Virus record (IMG/VR): IMGVR_UViG_3300025881_000010
Location: 1 to 64,000 of that record
DNA from: a virus
Strand: one strand, 5' to 3'
Length of the DNA: 64,000 nt
Numbering within the stretch: the stretch's first letter is position 1; each line of letters starts with the position of its first letter. Below the pieces are notes generated by a model. The model did no database searches, was not told the origin of the DNA, and saw nothing but the letters and a program-made list of their open reading frames with translations. Positions 55,601 to 62,347 of the stretch are shown here, one piece after another. The translations under genes were made by a program, and so were the position numbers.

Positions 55601-57253
55601 TTAATATTGTTGAGGTTTGTAGATATCTGGATCTACGATTACTGATTCCGTTGTTAATATCATTCCCATAATTGAGACAGCGCTTTCTAAAGCTACACGA
55701 GTAACTTTCTTTGGGTCCATAATTCCAGCTTTGATCATATCATCTACATACTTGATCTCACGAGCATCAAATCCCATATTGAAATTCGATTCCATTTCCT
55801 GAATTCTTTCAATAGGAATATTATATCCTACATTTTCTACAATTTGTTCAAATGGTTTTCTTATTGCTTTAAGTAATACCTCAGCGCCTTTCTTACGATC
55901 TTCGTTATTACTAATGCTTCCAATATTCATTTGACTTAAACTAAGAAGTGCAGTACCACCACCCGGGATAACACCTTCTTCGTATGCCGCTTTAATTGCA
56001 TAAAGCGCATCCGTTACACGAGCTTGCTTCTCTAATAATTCTGTATCACTAAGACCTCCAATATGAATAAATGATAAACCTTCAGTCAATCTAGAAATTC
56101 TAGAATTGATTATTGATTTTTGATATCCATCAAGATTTTTAGTTTTCAATTTATCGCGAAGTTCTGAAGCTCTCTTTTCAGTATGAGCATCAATTTTTTC
56201 ATACTCTTCATCTTTAAGACCAATCGGCCCTTTAAGAGAACTTGTATGTTGACCGATAGTGATCTCTTCAGATTGTGGTAAATAATCTAAAATGTTTTCA
56301 TTGTCCAAAGAATAGAAATCTAATCCTTCATCAGTGAAAATTTCTTTTCCCATTACAATTGAAAGATCATTAAGAATATCAATCTTATCATTTCCGAAAC
56401 CAGGAACACGACAAACACAAATTTTGAAATTCTTTTTGACTTTATTCTCAGCCATAATATTCAAAACAAATTCGTCGATATCTTCACAAATGATCAATAA
56501 CGATTTATCACCTTCATGAATCTGAGTAAGCAAGATATCTAAATTGTCATAAGGCTCAATGTTCGTAATCTTTTTATCTGTAATGTAGATATACGGATTT
56601 TCAAGAACACAAACTTCTTCTTCTTTTCTGTTCATGAATACTCTGGACTTATAACCCATAGGTAAAGTCAATCCATCTACAGTACTTAAAAAAGTTTTCT
56701 CAGTATGAGATCTTTTGATATTTACAATTCCCTGTTTTCCGGAAGTCTTGAAAGCATCAAAAACTACATTTGCAATTTCTTCATCATTGTTAGAAGATAT
56801 CAAGGCAACTTGTTTTAGAATTTTATTATTCTCTTTGTTGTCCTCGGTAACATCTTTAGATAATTTTGCCAATTGATCAACAATCAATCTTGCCATATCA
56901 TCCATTCCTCTTTTCATTTCTAAGAGGTTTGTATCTGGAGCTTGCTTTAATCCTTCAATAAGAATAGCTTCTCCAATAACCGTAGCGGTAGTGGTACCAT
57001 CTCCAGCTTTACTATCAGAACTATTTGCAATATCCTGGATTGATTCAATAGCAATCATTTCAAAAGGATCTTCAGAAGCCATGTGTCCAGCAACGGTAAC
57101 ACCATCTTTTGTTGAGAATGGTCTTTCATCCTTATTTCTAATTAGCACATTTCGTCCACTTGGACCTAATGTCGCTTTAACTGCTTTCGCAATTGAAGAA
57201 ACCCCGGAAGCTAATTTCTTCCGGGCATCTTCACCATATAGTACTTTATTCAT
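55601..57253 (-). CDS. groEL: GroEL-type chaperonin
   Basis: 550 aa, full length. ATP site: LGPSGRNV (29-36), KDGVTVA (49-55) and AGDGTTTATV (83-92); the catalytic Asp in ARVTDALYA and the C-terminal GFDAREIKYVDDMI block are present. The usual C-terminal Gly-Met repeats are missing. Divergent apical part. It would fold capsid or polymerase proteins too large or unusual for the host chaperonin. A GroES-like gene lies two genes upstream. Confidence 0.95.
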   Translation of the reverse strand: MNKVLYGEDARKKLASGVSSIAKAVKATLGPSGRNVLIRNKDERPFSTKDGVTVAGHMASEDPFEMIAIESIQDIANSSDSKAGDGTTTATVIGEAILIEGLKQAPDTNLLEMKRGMDDMARLIVDQLAKLSKDVTEDNKENNKILKQVALISSNNDEEIANVVFDAFKTSGKQGIVNIKRSHTEKTFLSTVDGLTLPMGYKSRVFMNRKEEEVCVLENPYIYITDKKITNIEPYDNLDILLTQIHEGDKSLLIICEDIDEFVLNIMAENKVKKNFKICVCRVPGFGNDKIDILNDLSIVMGKEIFTDEGLDFYSLDNENILDYLPQSEEITIGQHTSSLKGPIGLKDEEYEKIDAHTEKRASELRDKLKTKNLDGYQKSIINSRISRLTEGLSFIHIGGLSDTELLEKQARVTDALYAIKAAYEEGVIPGGGTALLSLSQMNIGSISNNEDRKKGAEVLLKAIRKPFEQIVENVGYNIPIERIQEMESNFNMGFDAREIKYVDDMIKAGIMDPKKVTRVALESAVSIMGMILTTESVIVDPDIYKPQQY

Positions 57254-57259
57254 AAATAA

Positions 57260-58231
57260 TTAATCTTTTCTTATTTCTGATAACACTCTTCCTAACTCAA
57301 ATTTAGCTTCACACGTATAATTGTAAGCATTTGTTCTAGCAATAGAAGCTTCTCTTGAAACGTCAAAAGTTTCAATACCTTTCAACCACTCTGCAACTTC
57401 TTCATAATCATCACGAAGTTGATTCACAGCCACTAATACATCAAGCAATCCAAATTGATTCAACTCTGCATAGTTCTCACGCTCTTCGTAAACATCTGCA
57501 GTTTTTGGAATCTCACGTAAGTTGGTAGCTTTCTTGTATGGATTAGCTGCACCAAATTCTGCAAGTAATTTTCCTAACCAAGCTTTAGCATAGAATGTTT
57601 TCTCAGTAACATCATCACTAACTCTAAAATGCTTCTTAGCCATTTTAGATAGCTTATCCAATTTCTTACGATAGTCTTTTATCTCTAAAATCATATCATC
57701 ATTACTCTTACCCTCTTCACTACTTTCACCATTCCCCTGTTCAGTATTGAGTTCTTCAAGTCTAGCGTCAATAATTGCAAAAGCACCTTTTCGGTGATCA
57801 TCTCTGAATTCGATTTTTCGTAGTTCTTCTAAAGCATCTCTACTATCAATTTTAGCAACTTCATCTGCAAATTCTGGAAGATATTCATCTTGAATATCTT
57901 CTAAATTATTTTTACTTTCAATTGGGACCGCCGGAGTTTCATTCGTATCTGTAGGAGTAGGAAGATCTCTTGGGGCTGGAGGTGTTTGAGTGTTGTTGTC
58001 TACAGGAGTGGTTCCTTTATCTTCAGTAGTAGAACCAGCTTCATTATTTTGAACTTCTATAAGTTCTAATCGCTTAGTTTCAATTGCAGCTAAAACCGTT
58101 TTTCTTGGTTTTTCCTGATTAGATTCAAGTGTAAAAATTTGACTTAAAAATTGTAAGCTTGTAACATCAGCTACTTTCGCTATGAAATCTGTAGCATTTA
58201 ATCCTTCAAAATCTTTTGTTGTCATAATCAT
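57260..58231 (-). CDS. protein with duplicated N-terminal module, 323 aa
   Basis: Unrecognised. Two similar ~40-residue helical modules (about 12-52 and 115-158) each end in an ARLEEL/KRLELI-like helix, joined by a Thr/Pro-rich linker (TTPVDNNTQTPPAPRD). A helical C-terminal domain follows (YRKKLDKLSKMAKKHF to the end). It lies between GroES-like and GroEL genes and could be a partner or substrate adapter. Start at 58231; a second ATG at 58225 is equally good. Confidence 0.6.
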   Translation of the reverse strand: MIMTTKDFEGLNATDFIAKVADVTSLQFLSQIFTLESNQEKPRKTVLAAIETKRLELIEVQNNEAGSTTEDKGTTPVDNNTQTPPAPRDLPTPTDTNETPAVPIESKNNLEDIQDEYLPEFADEVAKIDSRDALEELRKIEFRDDHRKGAFAIIDARLEELNTEQGNGESSEEGKSNDDMILEIKDYRKKLDKLSKMAKKHFRVSDDVTEKTFYAKAWLGKLLAEFGAANPYKKATNLREIPKTADVYEERENYAELNQFGLLDVLVAVNQLRDDYEEVAEWLKGIETFDVSREASIARTNAYNYTCEAKFELGRVLSEIRKD

Positions 58232-58244
58232 TAAATTAAATTAG

Positions 58245-58511
58245 TTATTGTTTCGGTTCAATCGTCAACCAACCACCATCCGGTAACAACTTCAGGTTTT
58301 CAGTTTTTTTAATAATAATATCATCTGCAAGAACCTCATTGTAGATAATAATTTTTCCTACAAATTTTGGATCAAGATCCTTCCCAACTTTTAAAATTTC
58401 TGCAGCAGTTAATAAAACTCGATTAGATGCAAAATTGCTTTTAAAATAATCTGAAATAGGTTTGATCAAAAATTTTTTGGAAGGAATTTCAATGTCATTG
58501 TAGTCTTTCAT
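58245..58511 (-). CDS. divergent GroES-like co-chaperonin candidate, 88 aa
   Basis: The pattern FLIKPISD near the N-terminus, ILKVGKDLD, VGKIIIYNE and a final strand WLTIEP lines up with the beta-barrel of Cpn10/GroES (IVKR, VLAVG, VGDIVIFND, ILAIVE), with a short or altered mobile loop (NFASNRVLLTAA). Length is close to the usual 95 aa. The nearby GroEL gene makes a co-chaperonin reasonable. Low sequence identity keeps this tentative. Confidence 0.5.
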   Translation of the reverse strand: MKDYNDIEIPSKKFLIKPISDYFKSNFASNRVLLTAAEILKVGKDLDPKFVGKIIIYNEVLADDIIIKKTENLKLLPDGGWLTIEPKQ

Positions 58512-58526
58512 GTATATATAAATAAC

Positions 58527-58553
58527 GTAAACCCGCTGATAGTGCGGGTTTAC
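58527..58553 (-). terminator. hairpin upstream of the GroES-like gene
   Basis: A perfect 10-bp stem GTAAACCCGC / GCGGGTTTAC with a 7-nt loop. It lies between a palindromic promoter candidate (58650) and the GroES-like ATG, 16 nt before the start. No T-run follows, so it may be a leader or attenuator hairpin rather than a full terminator. Confidence 0.65.
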
Positions 58554-58634
58554 AGGTGATTAATAAAATAAGTTAATAAATAATTATGTGGGGGGTAGCA
58601 TGTAGTCATAGATTATTATCGCTTTATGGGATTG

Positions 58635-58665
58635 CTAATCTAGTCAAAACGTCAAAATGGCGCAA
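58635..58665 (-). promoter_or_regulatory. palindromic early promoter candidate 1
   Basis: CGTCA-AAA-TGGCG (58650-58662) is a 5-bp-stem, 3-nt-loop palindrome with one G-T pair, next to a -33-like TTG (58663-58665, minus strand). The -7 box is weak (TAGATTAG, one mismatch to TAnnTTTG) and 7 nt away. Related sites lie at 59610 and 60596. Confidence 0.5.
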
Positions 58666-58672
58666 GTATTAT

Positions 58673-58912
58673 TTAAGAAAATTTCGGCATTAAAGTCAAA
58701 GCATGTTGTTTTGCCATTTCCAAAGACTCTCTCATTCTTTTTTGAAAATTTAATTTTCTTTGTTCTATCATTTCTTCAGTAGCATATATTGGTTGTGGAT
58801 CTATAACAAATATTCCATATCCATGCAACGATGCTATTGTATGAATAAAACCCCAATCATATCCTTTATCTAAAAGAATTTCATAAAATCTTTGATCTTG
58901 CCATTGTGCCAT
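58673..58912 (-). CDS. hypothetical protein, 79 aa
   Basis: Unrecognised; mixed, with an Ile/Val-rich strand (GYGIFVIDPQPIY) and a basic helical end. The start is taken at 58912, just after the upstream stop (TAGATATG), rather than at the in-frame ATG at 58942. Part of the early minus-strand cluster. Confidence 0.6.
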   Translation of the reverse strand: MAQWQDQRFYEILLDKGYDWGFIHTIASLHGYGIFVIDPQPIYATEEMIEQRKLNFQKRMRESLEMAKQHALTLMPKFS

Positions 58913-58914
58913 AT

Positions 58915-59235
58915 CTAAAAGTTTGAGAATATAAATCCACAATCATTTGGATTGCGTTCTTTGCTATTAATAAACATAATTTTGTCTCGCTTTATATGAT
59001 GCATCAATCTATCCAGATCTTCTTTACTTACGCTAGGCAAAAAGTCTATATCGTAAACTAAAACTCTTGGCGGTTCTACAAAATACTGTAATCCCAATAT
59101 AGGATCATAGTTGAATACCATCGTTGTCTGAATTGAATTTTTTAATTCTTCTGGATAAGGATTTACAGAAATCTTCTTATGAGTAATAGGAATTAAACCA
59201 GTCTCAATAGCCATCCTTCTTAATTCTTCGATCAT
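58915..59235 (-). CDS. 106-aa protein carrying a portal-protein segment
   Basis: Residues ~58-97 match the phage's own portal: RVLVYDIDFLPSVSKE then LDRLMHHIKRDKIMFINSK here, against RILIYDVAQTPKDVSKK and LDRVMHHIKKDKIMFINSK in the portal. The final ~10 and the first ~55 residues have no match that I see. Start at 59235 follows the upstream stop (TGATATG). It could be a duplicated portal part serving as decoy or regulator of assembly. I see no membrane or enzyme motif. Confidence 0.65.
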   Translation of the reverse strand: MIEELRRMAIETGLIPITHKKISVNPYPEELKNSIQTTMVFNYDPILGLQYFVEPPRVLVYDIDFLPSVSKEDLDRLMHHIKRDKIMFINSKERNPNDCGFIFSNF

Positions 59236-59236
59236 A

Positions 59237-59422
59237 TCAATTTTGAATTTCTTTTTTAATAAATCTTTTTTGAAATTCTTGATTTTCCATAGCAAATAAA
59301 TAATCAAATACTTTTCGCTTATAAACTACAATTGTTATTCCTAATAATTTTTCACCCATTCCTGCAGTCATAGAATCAATTACTTCTATTTCTTCTTTAT
59401 TTTTTTTATCAGTATATATCAT
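59237..59422 (-). CDS. hypothetical protein, 61 aa
   Basis: Small basic protein. The pattern IEVIDSM..GMGE..LG..IVVYKR..FDYLFAMENQEFQKRF resembles the small strand-rich phage proteins that describe one beta-sheet with a C-terminal helix, but I cannot name a family. Leads the small early operon 59422-58673 with stops and starts 1-2 nt apart. Confidence 0.6.
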   Translation of the reverse strand: MIYTDKKNKEEIEVIDSMTAGMGEKLLGITIVVYKRKVFDYLFAMENQEFQKRFIKKEIQN

Positions 59423-59440
59423 ATCATTTGAAAGTTATAT

Positions 59441-59590
59441 AAAAAAAAAGCCGGCAATATTTCTATCACCGGCGCCCCCAATACCGAGAATAGTCCTACA
59501 CTACTCTCTGCACTATTTCAATCTCTTTCAAATGCCTTTCTCAAGGTGGACATCAGTAAGTGTCTCATCATTACCATATCTGAAATAATA
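59441..59590 (-). ncRNA. candidate small transcript between early promoter and terminator
   Basis: On the minus strand a strong promoter (TATATTTG with TTG 20 nt upstream) fires at about 59590 and a GCCGG / CCGGC stem followed by nine T ends at about 59441. The ~150-nt transcript holds no long ORF. It contains a 19-codon ORF (59577-59518, start MVMMRHLLMS). It may be a regulatory RNA, a leader of the 61-aa gene, or a micropeptide gene. Confidence 0.45.
59450..59473 (-). terminator. terminator of the small transcript
   Basis: GCCGG (59450-59454) pairs with CCGGC (59469-59473). On the minus strand the stem is followed by a run of nine T (59449-59441). It lies about 20-30 nt upstream of the 61-aa gene start. 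Confidence 0.65.
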
Positions 59591-59596
59591 CTTCTA

Positions 59597-59627
59597 CAAA
59601 TATATACTACGTCATTTTGACGTGCAA
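59597..59627 (-). promoter_or_regulatory. palindromic early promoter candidate 2
   Basis: Minus strand: CTTGCA, then the perfect palindrome CGTCA-AAA-TGACG (59610-59622), five bases, then TATATTTG (59597-59604). TTG to -7 spacing is 20 nt. The palindrome occupies the spacer of a canonical Bacteroidota promoter, so it could be an operator or a hairpin recognition element. Confidence 0.7.
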
Positions 59628-59631
59628 GAAA

Positions 59632-59657
59632 AAAGCCTACTTTTTTAAGTAGGCTTT
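59632..59657 (-). terminator. terminator after the 99-aa gene
   Basis: An 11-bp stem AAAGCCTACTT / AAGTAGGCTTT, followed on the minus strand by a T-run. It lies 10 nt past the stop of the 99-aa gene and directly before the early promoter at 59627. Confidence 0.85.
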
Positions 59658-59666
59658 AATTTTTTA

Positions 59667-59966
59667 TTAAGTGTAGACCAAATCATCCCGAATCCGAGGT
59701 TTTGTCCTCGAATCCAATAAGATCTCCGTACTAAGGAATCCCACAGTCTTAGAATAATCACCTTTTAATATCGCTACATGGTTGTCTACAAGAACAGCAT
59801 GAGAGATTAAACGGTAATCAAAATCTAACACAGAAATTACTTCCGGGCCTACGCTTAACTCTTTGTGAACAGATGCAACATCATCAACATGAACAATACT
59901 AACCTCGGGGAGAGTTAACAAAGCCAAGCCAATCATTCCGCATCCTACAATCAGAATCTTACGCAT
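59667..59966 (-). CDS. hypothetical protein with hydrophobic N-terminus, 99 aa
   Basis: The N-terminus MRKILIVGCGMIGLALLTLP could be a signal or membrane segment; it also resembles a glycine-loop of nucleotide-binding folds (GCGMIG), which I hold less likely in so short a protein. The rest is strand-rich. Placed in the early minus-strand cluster between two terminators. Confidence 0.55.
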   Translation of the reverse strand: MRKILIVGCGMIGLALLTLPEVSIVHVDDVASVHKELSVGPEVISVLDFDYRLISHAVLVDNHVAILKGDYSKTVGFLSTEILLDSRTKPRIRDDLVYT

Positions 59967-60027
59967 AATTGAAATAGTTGGTTAAACATTTATCGAAATA
60001 CCAAGATAGTAATTTTTTTCAATTAAA

Positions 60028-60054
60028 AAACCCAGCCTGTAGGGAGCCGGGTTT
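60028..60054 (-). terminator. terminator after the zinc-ribbon gene
   Basis: AAACCC (60028-60033) pairs with GGGTTT (60049-60054), and GCC/GGGC pairs inside; followed on the minus strand by TTTTTT. Separates the zinc-ribbon gene from the 99-aa gene. Confidence 0.75.
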
Positions 60055-60106
60055 TATAATCTAGATGGGGGTTTCATTTATTTATCTGGAAGCAAATATA
60101 TAAAAA

Positions 60107-60562
60107 TTATCCATTACAACCATTACACTGAAACGCACACCTTTCATTATGATCAATATCATCACCACAATAAAAATCCTCGCCAGTTACAATAGGAGTT
60201 TTGAAAGTCATTCGGAATTCTCGATCACGCCTAACCTTATTCTCCCAAGCAGTATAATCAGCAACTACTTTTCCGTTAGGAATTTTTTGCCCAAAAGGCT
60301 TCTTACAACTAAAGCACTTAGCTTCTCCATTAATATCAAAAAGAATACCTAAAGATTCAGAAGGTGCACACTCACAATATCTGCTTTCAAAGCATTCTAC
60401 TTTTGGTAACGAATCTTTGCTTTTTTTATAAATAATCTTCTTTTGCTTTACATGCATACTGCCCTCTTCCATAATTAATGTGAAAGATTCTTTCCTCCAG
60501 TAAAATCTCCAGAAAATCAAAGTGTCCTCAGCCAACCAAAATTGCTTCTCACAATCATTCAT
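60107..60562 (-). CDS. zinc-ribbon protein, primase-like zinc finger, 151 aa
   Basis: Residues ~60-90 form a CxC...CxxC ribbon (C63, C65, C83, C86) with LGILFDINGEAKCFSC, resembling the zinc-binding domain of T7-type primases. The C-terminus has another Cys cluster (YCGDD..., CAFQCNGCNG). The middle is basic. The ATG at 60562 is chosen because the promoter box lies at 60583-60590; an ATG at 60601 would precede the promoter's start site. Probably an early nucleic-acid-binding regulator. Confidence 0.6.
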   Translation of the reverse strand: MNDCEKQFWLAEDTLIFWRFYWRKESFTLIMEEGSMHVKQKKIIYKKSKDSLPKVECFESRYCECAPSESLGILFDINGEAKCFSCKKPFGQKIPNGKVVADYTAWENKVRRDREFRMTFKTPIVTGEDFYCGDDIDHNERCAFQCNGCNG

Positions 60563-60582
60563 AATATCAAGGTTTAATATCA

Positions 60583-60608
60583 CAAATATAGTGAACGCCA
60601 AATTGACG
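60583..60608 (-). promoter_or_regulatory. palindromic early promoter candidate 3
   Basis: Minus strand: CGTCA-ATT-TGGCG (60596-60608), five bases, then TATATTTG (60583-60590), about 20 nt before the ATG at 60562. Palindrome length and distance to the -7 box equal those of the site at 59610. Confidence 0.65.
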
Positions 60609-60679
60609 TGTTCGCGTAACTCCGAAAAATTTTCAGAAAAAATTAAAAATTGGATTCACGGTTGCTTAATAGGGTTTTA

Positions 60680-60718
60680 CCCCCTCCCCCCTTCGGGGTT
60701 TCGGGGGCCGCCCCCCTC
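60680..60718. other. GC-rich structured tract
   Basis: In AT-rich surroundings the tract holds two C-runs (60680-60684, 60686-60691), a C(TTCG)G tetraloop hairpin, G-runs (60695-60698, 60703-60707) and a final C6 run. The C-runs can pair with the G-runs as nested hairpins. It lies between divergent transcription units. It could be a terminator, a replication structure or a genome-end signal. I see no gene in 60602-60801. Confidence 0.6.
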
Positions 60719-60801
60719 TTGCGGAAATTCAAAAAAGAGAGTCCGTTTAGGCTCATAGGCAGGTAGACTATTCTCCAACTAAATCCTTAATACATATAAT
60801 C

Positions 60802-61059
60802 ATGGGATCATTTAAATCTATTACGTTCAAAGCAGTATCAATCGTAAGTGGCGAACTGCACTTTATGGCACAATCAACAGCTGATTCAATCAAGCACGCT
60901 GAAGGCTATCTAGGTCACAAGCTCACAGGAGCCAACAAGCAAGACATCATGTCTAAGCGAGTACAACTAACCAAGGCTCAACAAGCAGACTACAAGAAGT
61001 GTGCACAAACCTTGAGAGGTACTATGTCCAACAAGTTTAAGGCTATAACACTAGACTAA
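60802..61059 (+). CDS. hypothetical protein, 85 aa
   Basis: Unrecognised, basic, helical protein with a lysine-rich middle. Codon use has more C- and G-ending codons than the virion genes. It leads a plus-strand run of very small genes and may be highly expressed. Confidence 0.6.
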   Translation: MGSFKSITFKAVSIVSGELHFMAQSTADSIKHAEGYLGHKLTGANKQDIMSKRVQLTKAQQADYKKCAQTLRGTMSNKFKAITLD

Positions 61060-61062
61060 GCT

Positions 61063-61146
61063 ATGACAACATTAGGCATCATCATCATCATCGTCCTAGC
61101 TATCTGGGAGAGCTACGAGTACTATCAACTACTAAGAAAGAAGTAA
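61063..61146 (+). CDS. 27-aa membrane peptide
   Basis: Starts 3 nt after the preceding stop and shares its stop with the next ATG (TAATG). The sequence is one short hydrophobic helix rich in Ile (LGIIIIIVLAIW) followed by YEYYQLLRKK. Real status rests on the tight packing; the function is unknown. Confidence 0.5.
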   Translation: MTTLGIIIIIVLAIWESYEYYQLLRKK

Positions 61147-61280
61147 TGTACTACAAGATCCACGTTATCACCAATGTAATGCGCACCCGCAAGTGTGGTG
61201 TGCAAGAAGCTATCGCTTGGCTGGAACACAGACCAAGTGAAGGAGAATTCAAGTTTAACCCTCAAAACAAACAGTTATGA
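61146..61280 (+). CDS. hypothetical protein, 44 aa
   Basis: Small basic protein (MRTRKCG near 12-18) whose start overlaps the preceding stop (TAATG) and whose stop overlaps the next start (ATGA). No known motif. Confidence 0.5.
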   Translation: MYYKIHVITNVMRTRKCGVQEAIAWLEHRPSEGEFKFNPQNKQL

Positions 61281-61429
61281 GACCACGTATCTACAGACCG
61301 ATCAAAGCATCGGAAGATCACAAAGCAAAACGCGCTATTCAAGTAAGGCGTGAACTCAACGCCGGAAATTCAACAAATGATGTTGTATGGCGTAACATTC
61401 AACGAGATTGCGCTAGACTTAGCGCATAA
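61277..61429 (+). CDS. hypothetical basic protein, 50 aa
   Basis: Very basic, Arg-rich small protein (MRPRIYRPIK, QVRRELNAG), coupled by ATGA to its upstream neighbour. Possibly nucleic-acid binding. Confidence 0.5.
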   Translation: MRPRIYRPIKASEDHKAKRAIQVRRELNAGNSTNDVVWRNIQRDCARLSA

Positions 61430-61454
61430 TTATTAATCAATTAAATTCAAGATT

Positions 61455-61772
61455 ATGTCAAGATTACGTATTACCAAGACCACAGTTGCCGCCCGTTCAA
61501 AGAACTATTGTACTGATAAAGTACAAGTAGGCAACCTCAACCCAACTCGTGAAGTTTACTACCACGATGTTGCAGACTTCTATGAACTACCATGGTGTAG
61601 ATTCAAGAAACAACTAATAGCTGCTATCTATGTGCAGCGAACACAGTTCAAAACTGATAAGGAGCATGCTACAGAACTCTATCAGCAGTTCAAGCAAAGC
61701 GTCAAAGTCATGCGACGTAGAATAGCAAGAGCCCAGTCCGAAGACCAGGCTCAATTTGATATAGCTTGCTAA
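61455..61772 (+). CDS. hypothetical basic protein, 105 aa
   Basis: Unrecognised, basic with a C-terminal helical Arg/Gln-rich part (VMRRRIARAQSEDQAQF). Shares the higher-GC codon style of the small-gene cluster. It is followed 44 nt later by the converging RepL-like gene. Confidence 0.55.
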   Translation: MSRLRITKTTVAARSKNYCTDKVQVGNLNPTREVYYHDVADFYELPWCRFKKQLIAAIYVQRTQFKTDKEHATELYQQFKQSVKVMRRRIARAQSEDQAQFDIAC

Positions 61773-61816
61773 TTAATAACCAATAGATCATTAATGCTGA
61801 CAAGCAAATATATGGA

Positions 61817-62203
61817 TTATTTATCACCGAAGTTTACTTCTGGCTTCTTTTTAAGGCCAAAAAGTGATTTTAACCAATCCATTTGTCGGCGATTATGATA
61901 GTTTATCATATTGGGATTGATATAATGATCACTCAGATCATATTGCAAGAATCCAGCTACCACAAGTTCCTTACGGTATCGACTGAATAGATTTCGGTCC
62001 ATGCTGAGGTCTTTGTAGGTAGCATTAACTACAATAGACTCCAGATCACAGCCGGCATTTACCTTATCAAGTAATGCCCACAGCAAGCTTCGAGCACTAG
62101 GCTTCAAGCTAGCGTATGCTTCAAGTGATTCCCGAGTAAGTTCATAAGTACGTGTGTATTCAATAGAGTGCTCACGGATTAGAGCTTTGATGGTATTAGT
62201 CAT
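61817..62203 (-). CDS. RepL-like winged-helix replication initiator candidate, 128 aa
   Basis: The pattern LKPSARSLLWALLDKV, then VNATYKDLSMDRNLFSRYRKELVVAGFLQY and YINPNMINY matches the winged helix-turn-helix of RepL-type plasmid initiators. The recognition helix would be LFSRYRKELV. The ATG at 62203 is used; the in-frame TTG at 62230 is less likely. Three iterons start 52 nt upstream of the start, so it probably binds them to begin replication and to control itself. RepL-like genes are known in some crAss-like phages. Confidence 0.65.
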   Translation of the reverse strand: MTNTIKALIREHSIEYTRTYELTRESLEAYASLKPSARSLLWALLDKVNAGCDLESIVVNATYKDLSMDRNLFSRYRKELVVAGFLQYDLSDHYINPNMINYHNRRQMDWLKSLFGLKKKPEVNFGDK

Positions 62204-62254
62204 TAAGTCAAGTATTGGGTTAATTGTCAAGTTATATCATTGCAAACATAATAA

Positions 62255-62347
62255 ATTGTAGCCTAAGTCAGGCTACATTTATTCAAAAATTGTAGCCTAA
62301 GTCAGGCTACATTCTAAGGTACGTTGTAGCCTAAGTCAGGCTACATT
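62255..62347. repeat. three 34-bp iterons
   Basis: Copies at 62255-62279, 62289-62313 and 62323-62347, exactly 34 bp apart. Each holds the perfect palindrome TGTAGCCT-AAGTC-AGGCTACA flanked by a T-rich base. The gaps are 9 nt and differ. Three helical turns of about 11.3 bp per period place them on nearly one face. They lie directly upstream of the RepL-like gene. Confidence 0.9.

Noticed and set aside
55601-57253. GFDAR in GroEL as a further GMDAR-type cleavage site
   Set aside because: This block is part of the normal GroEL C-terminal ATP-binding region and is found in ordinary chaperonins.
60093-60100. TATATTTG box just after the zinc-ribbon gene stop as a promoter
   Set aside because: A terminator follows about 40 nt later and no palindrome or gene accompanies it. 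The AT-rich match may be chance.
62255-62347. Three evenly spaced 25-bp repeats as a mini CRISPR array
   Set aside because: The gaps are only 9 nt, each repeat is a palindrome and no cas genes are near. They fit iterons or operators better.
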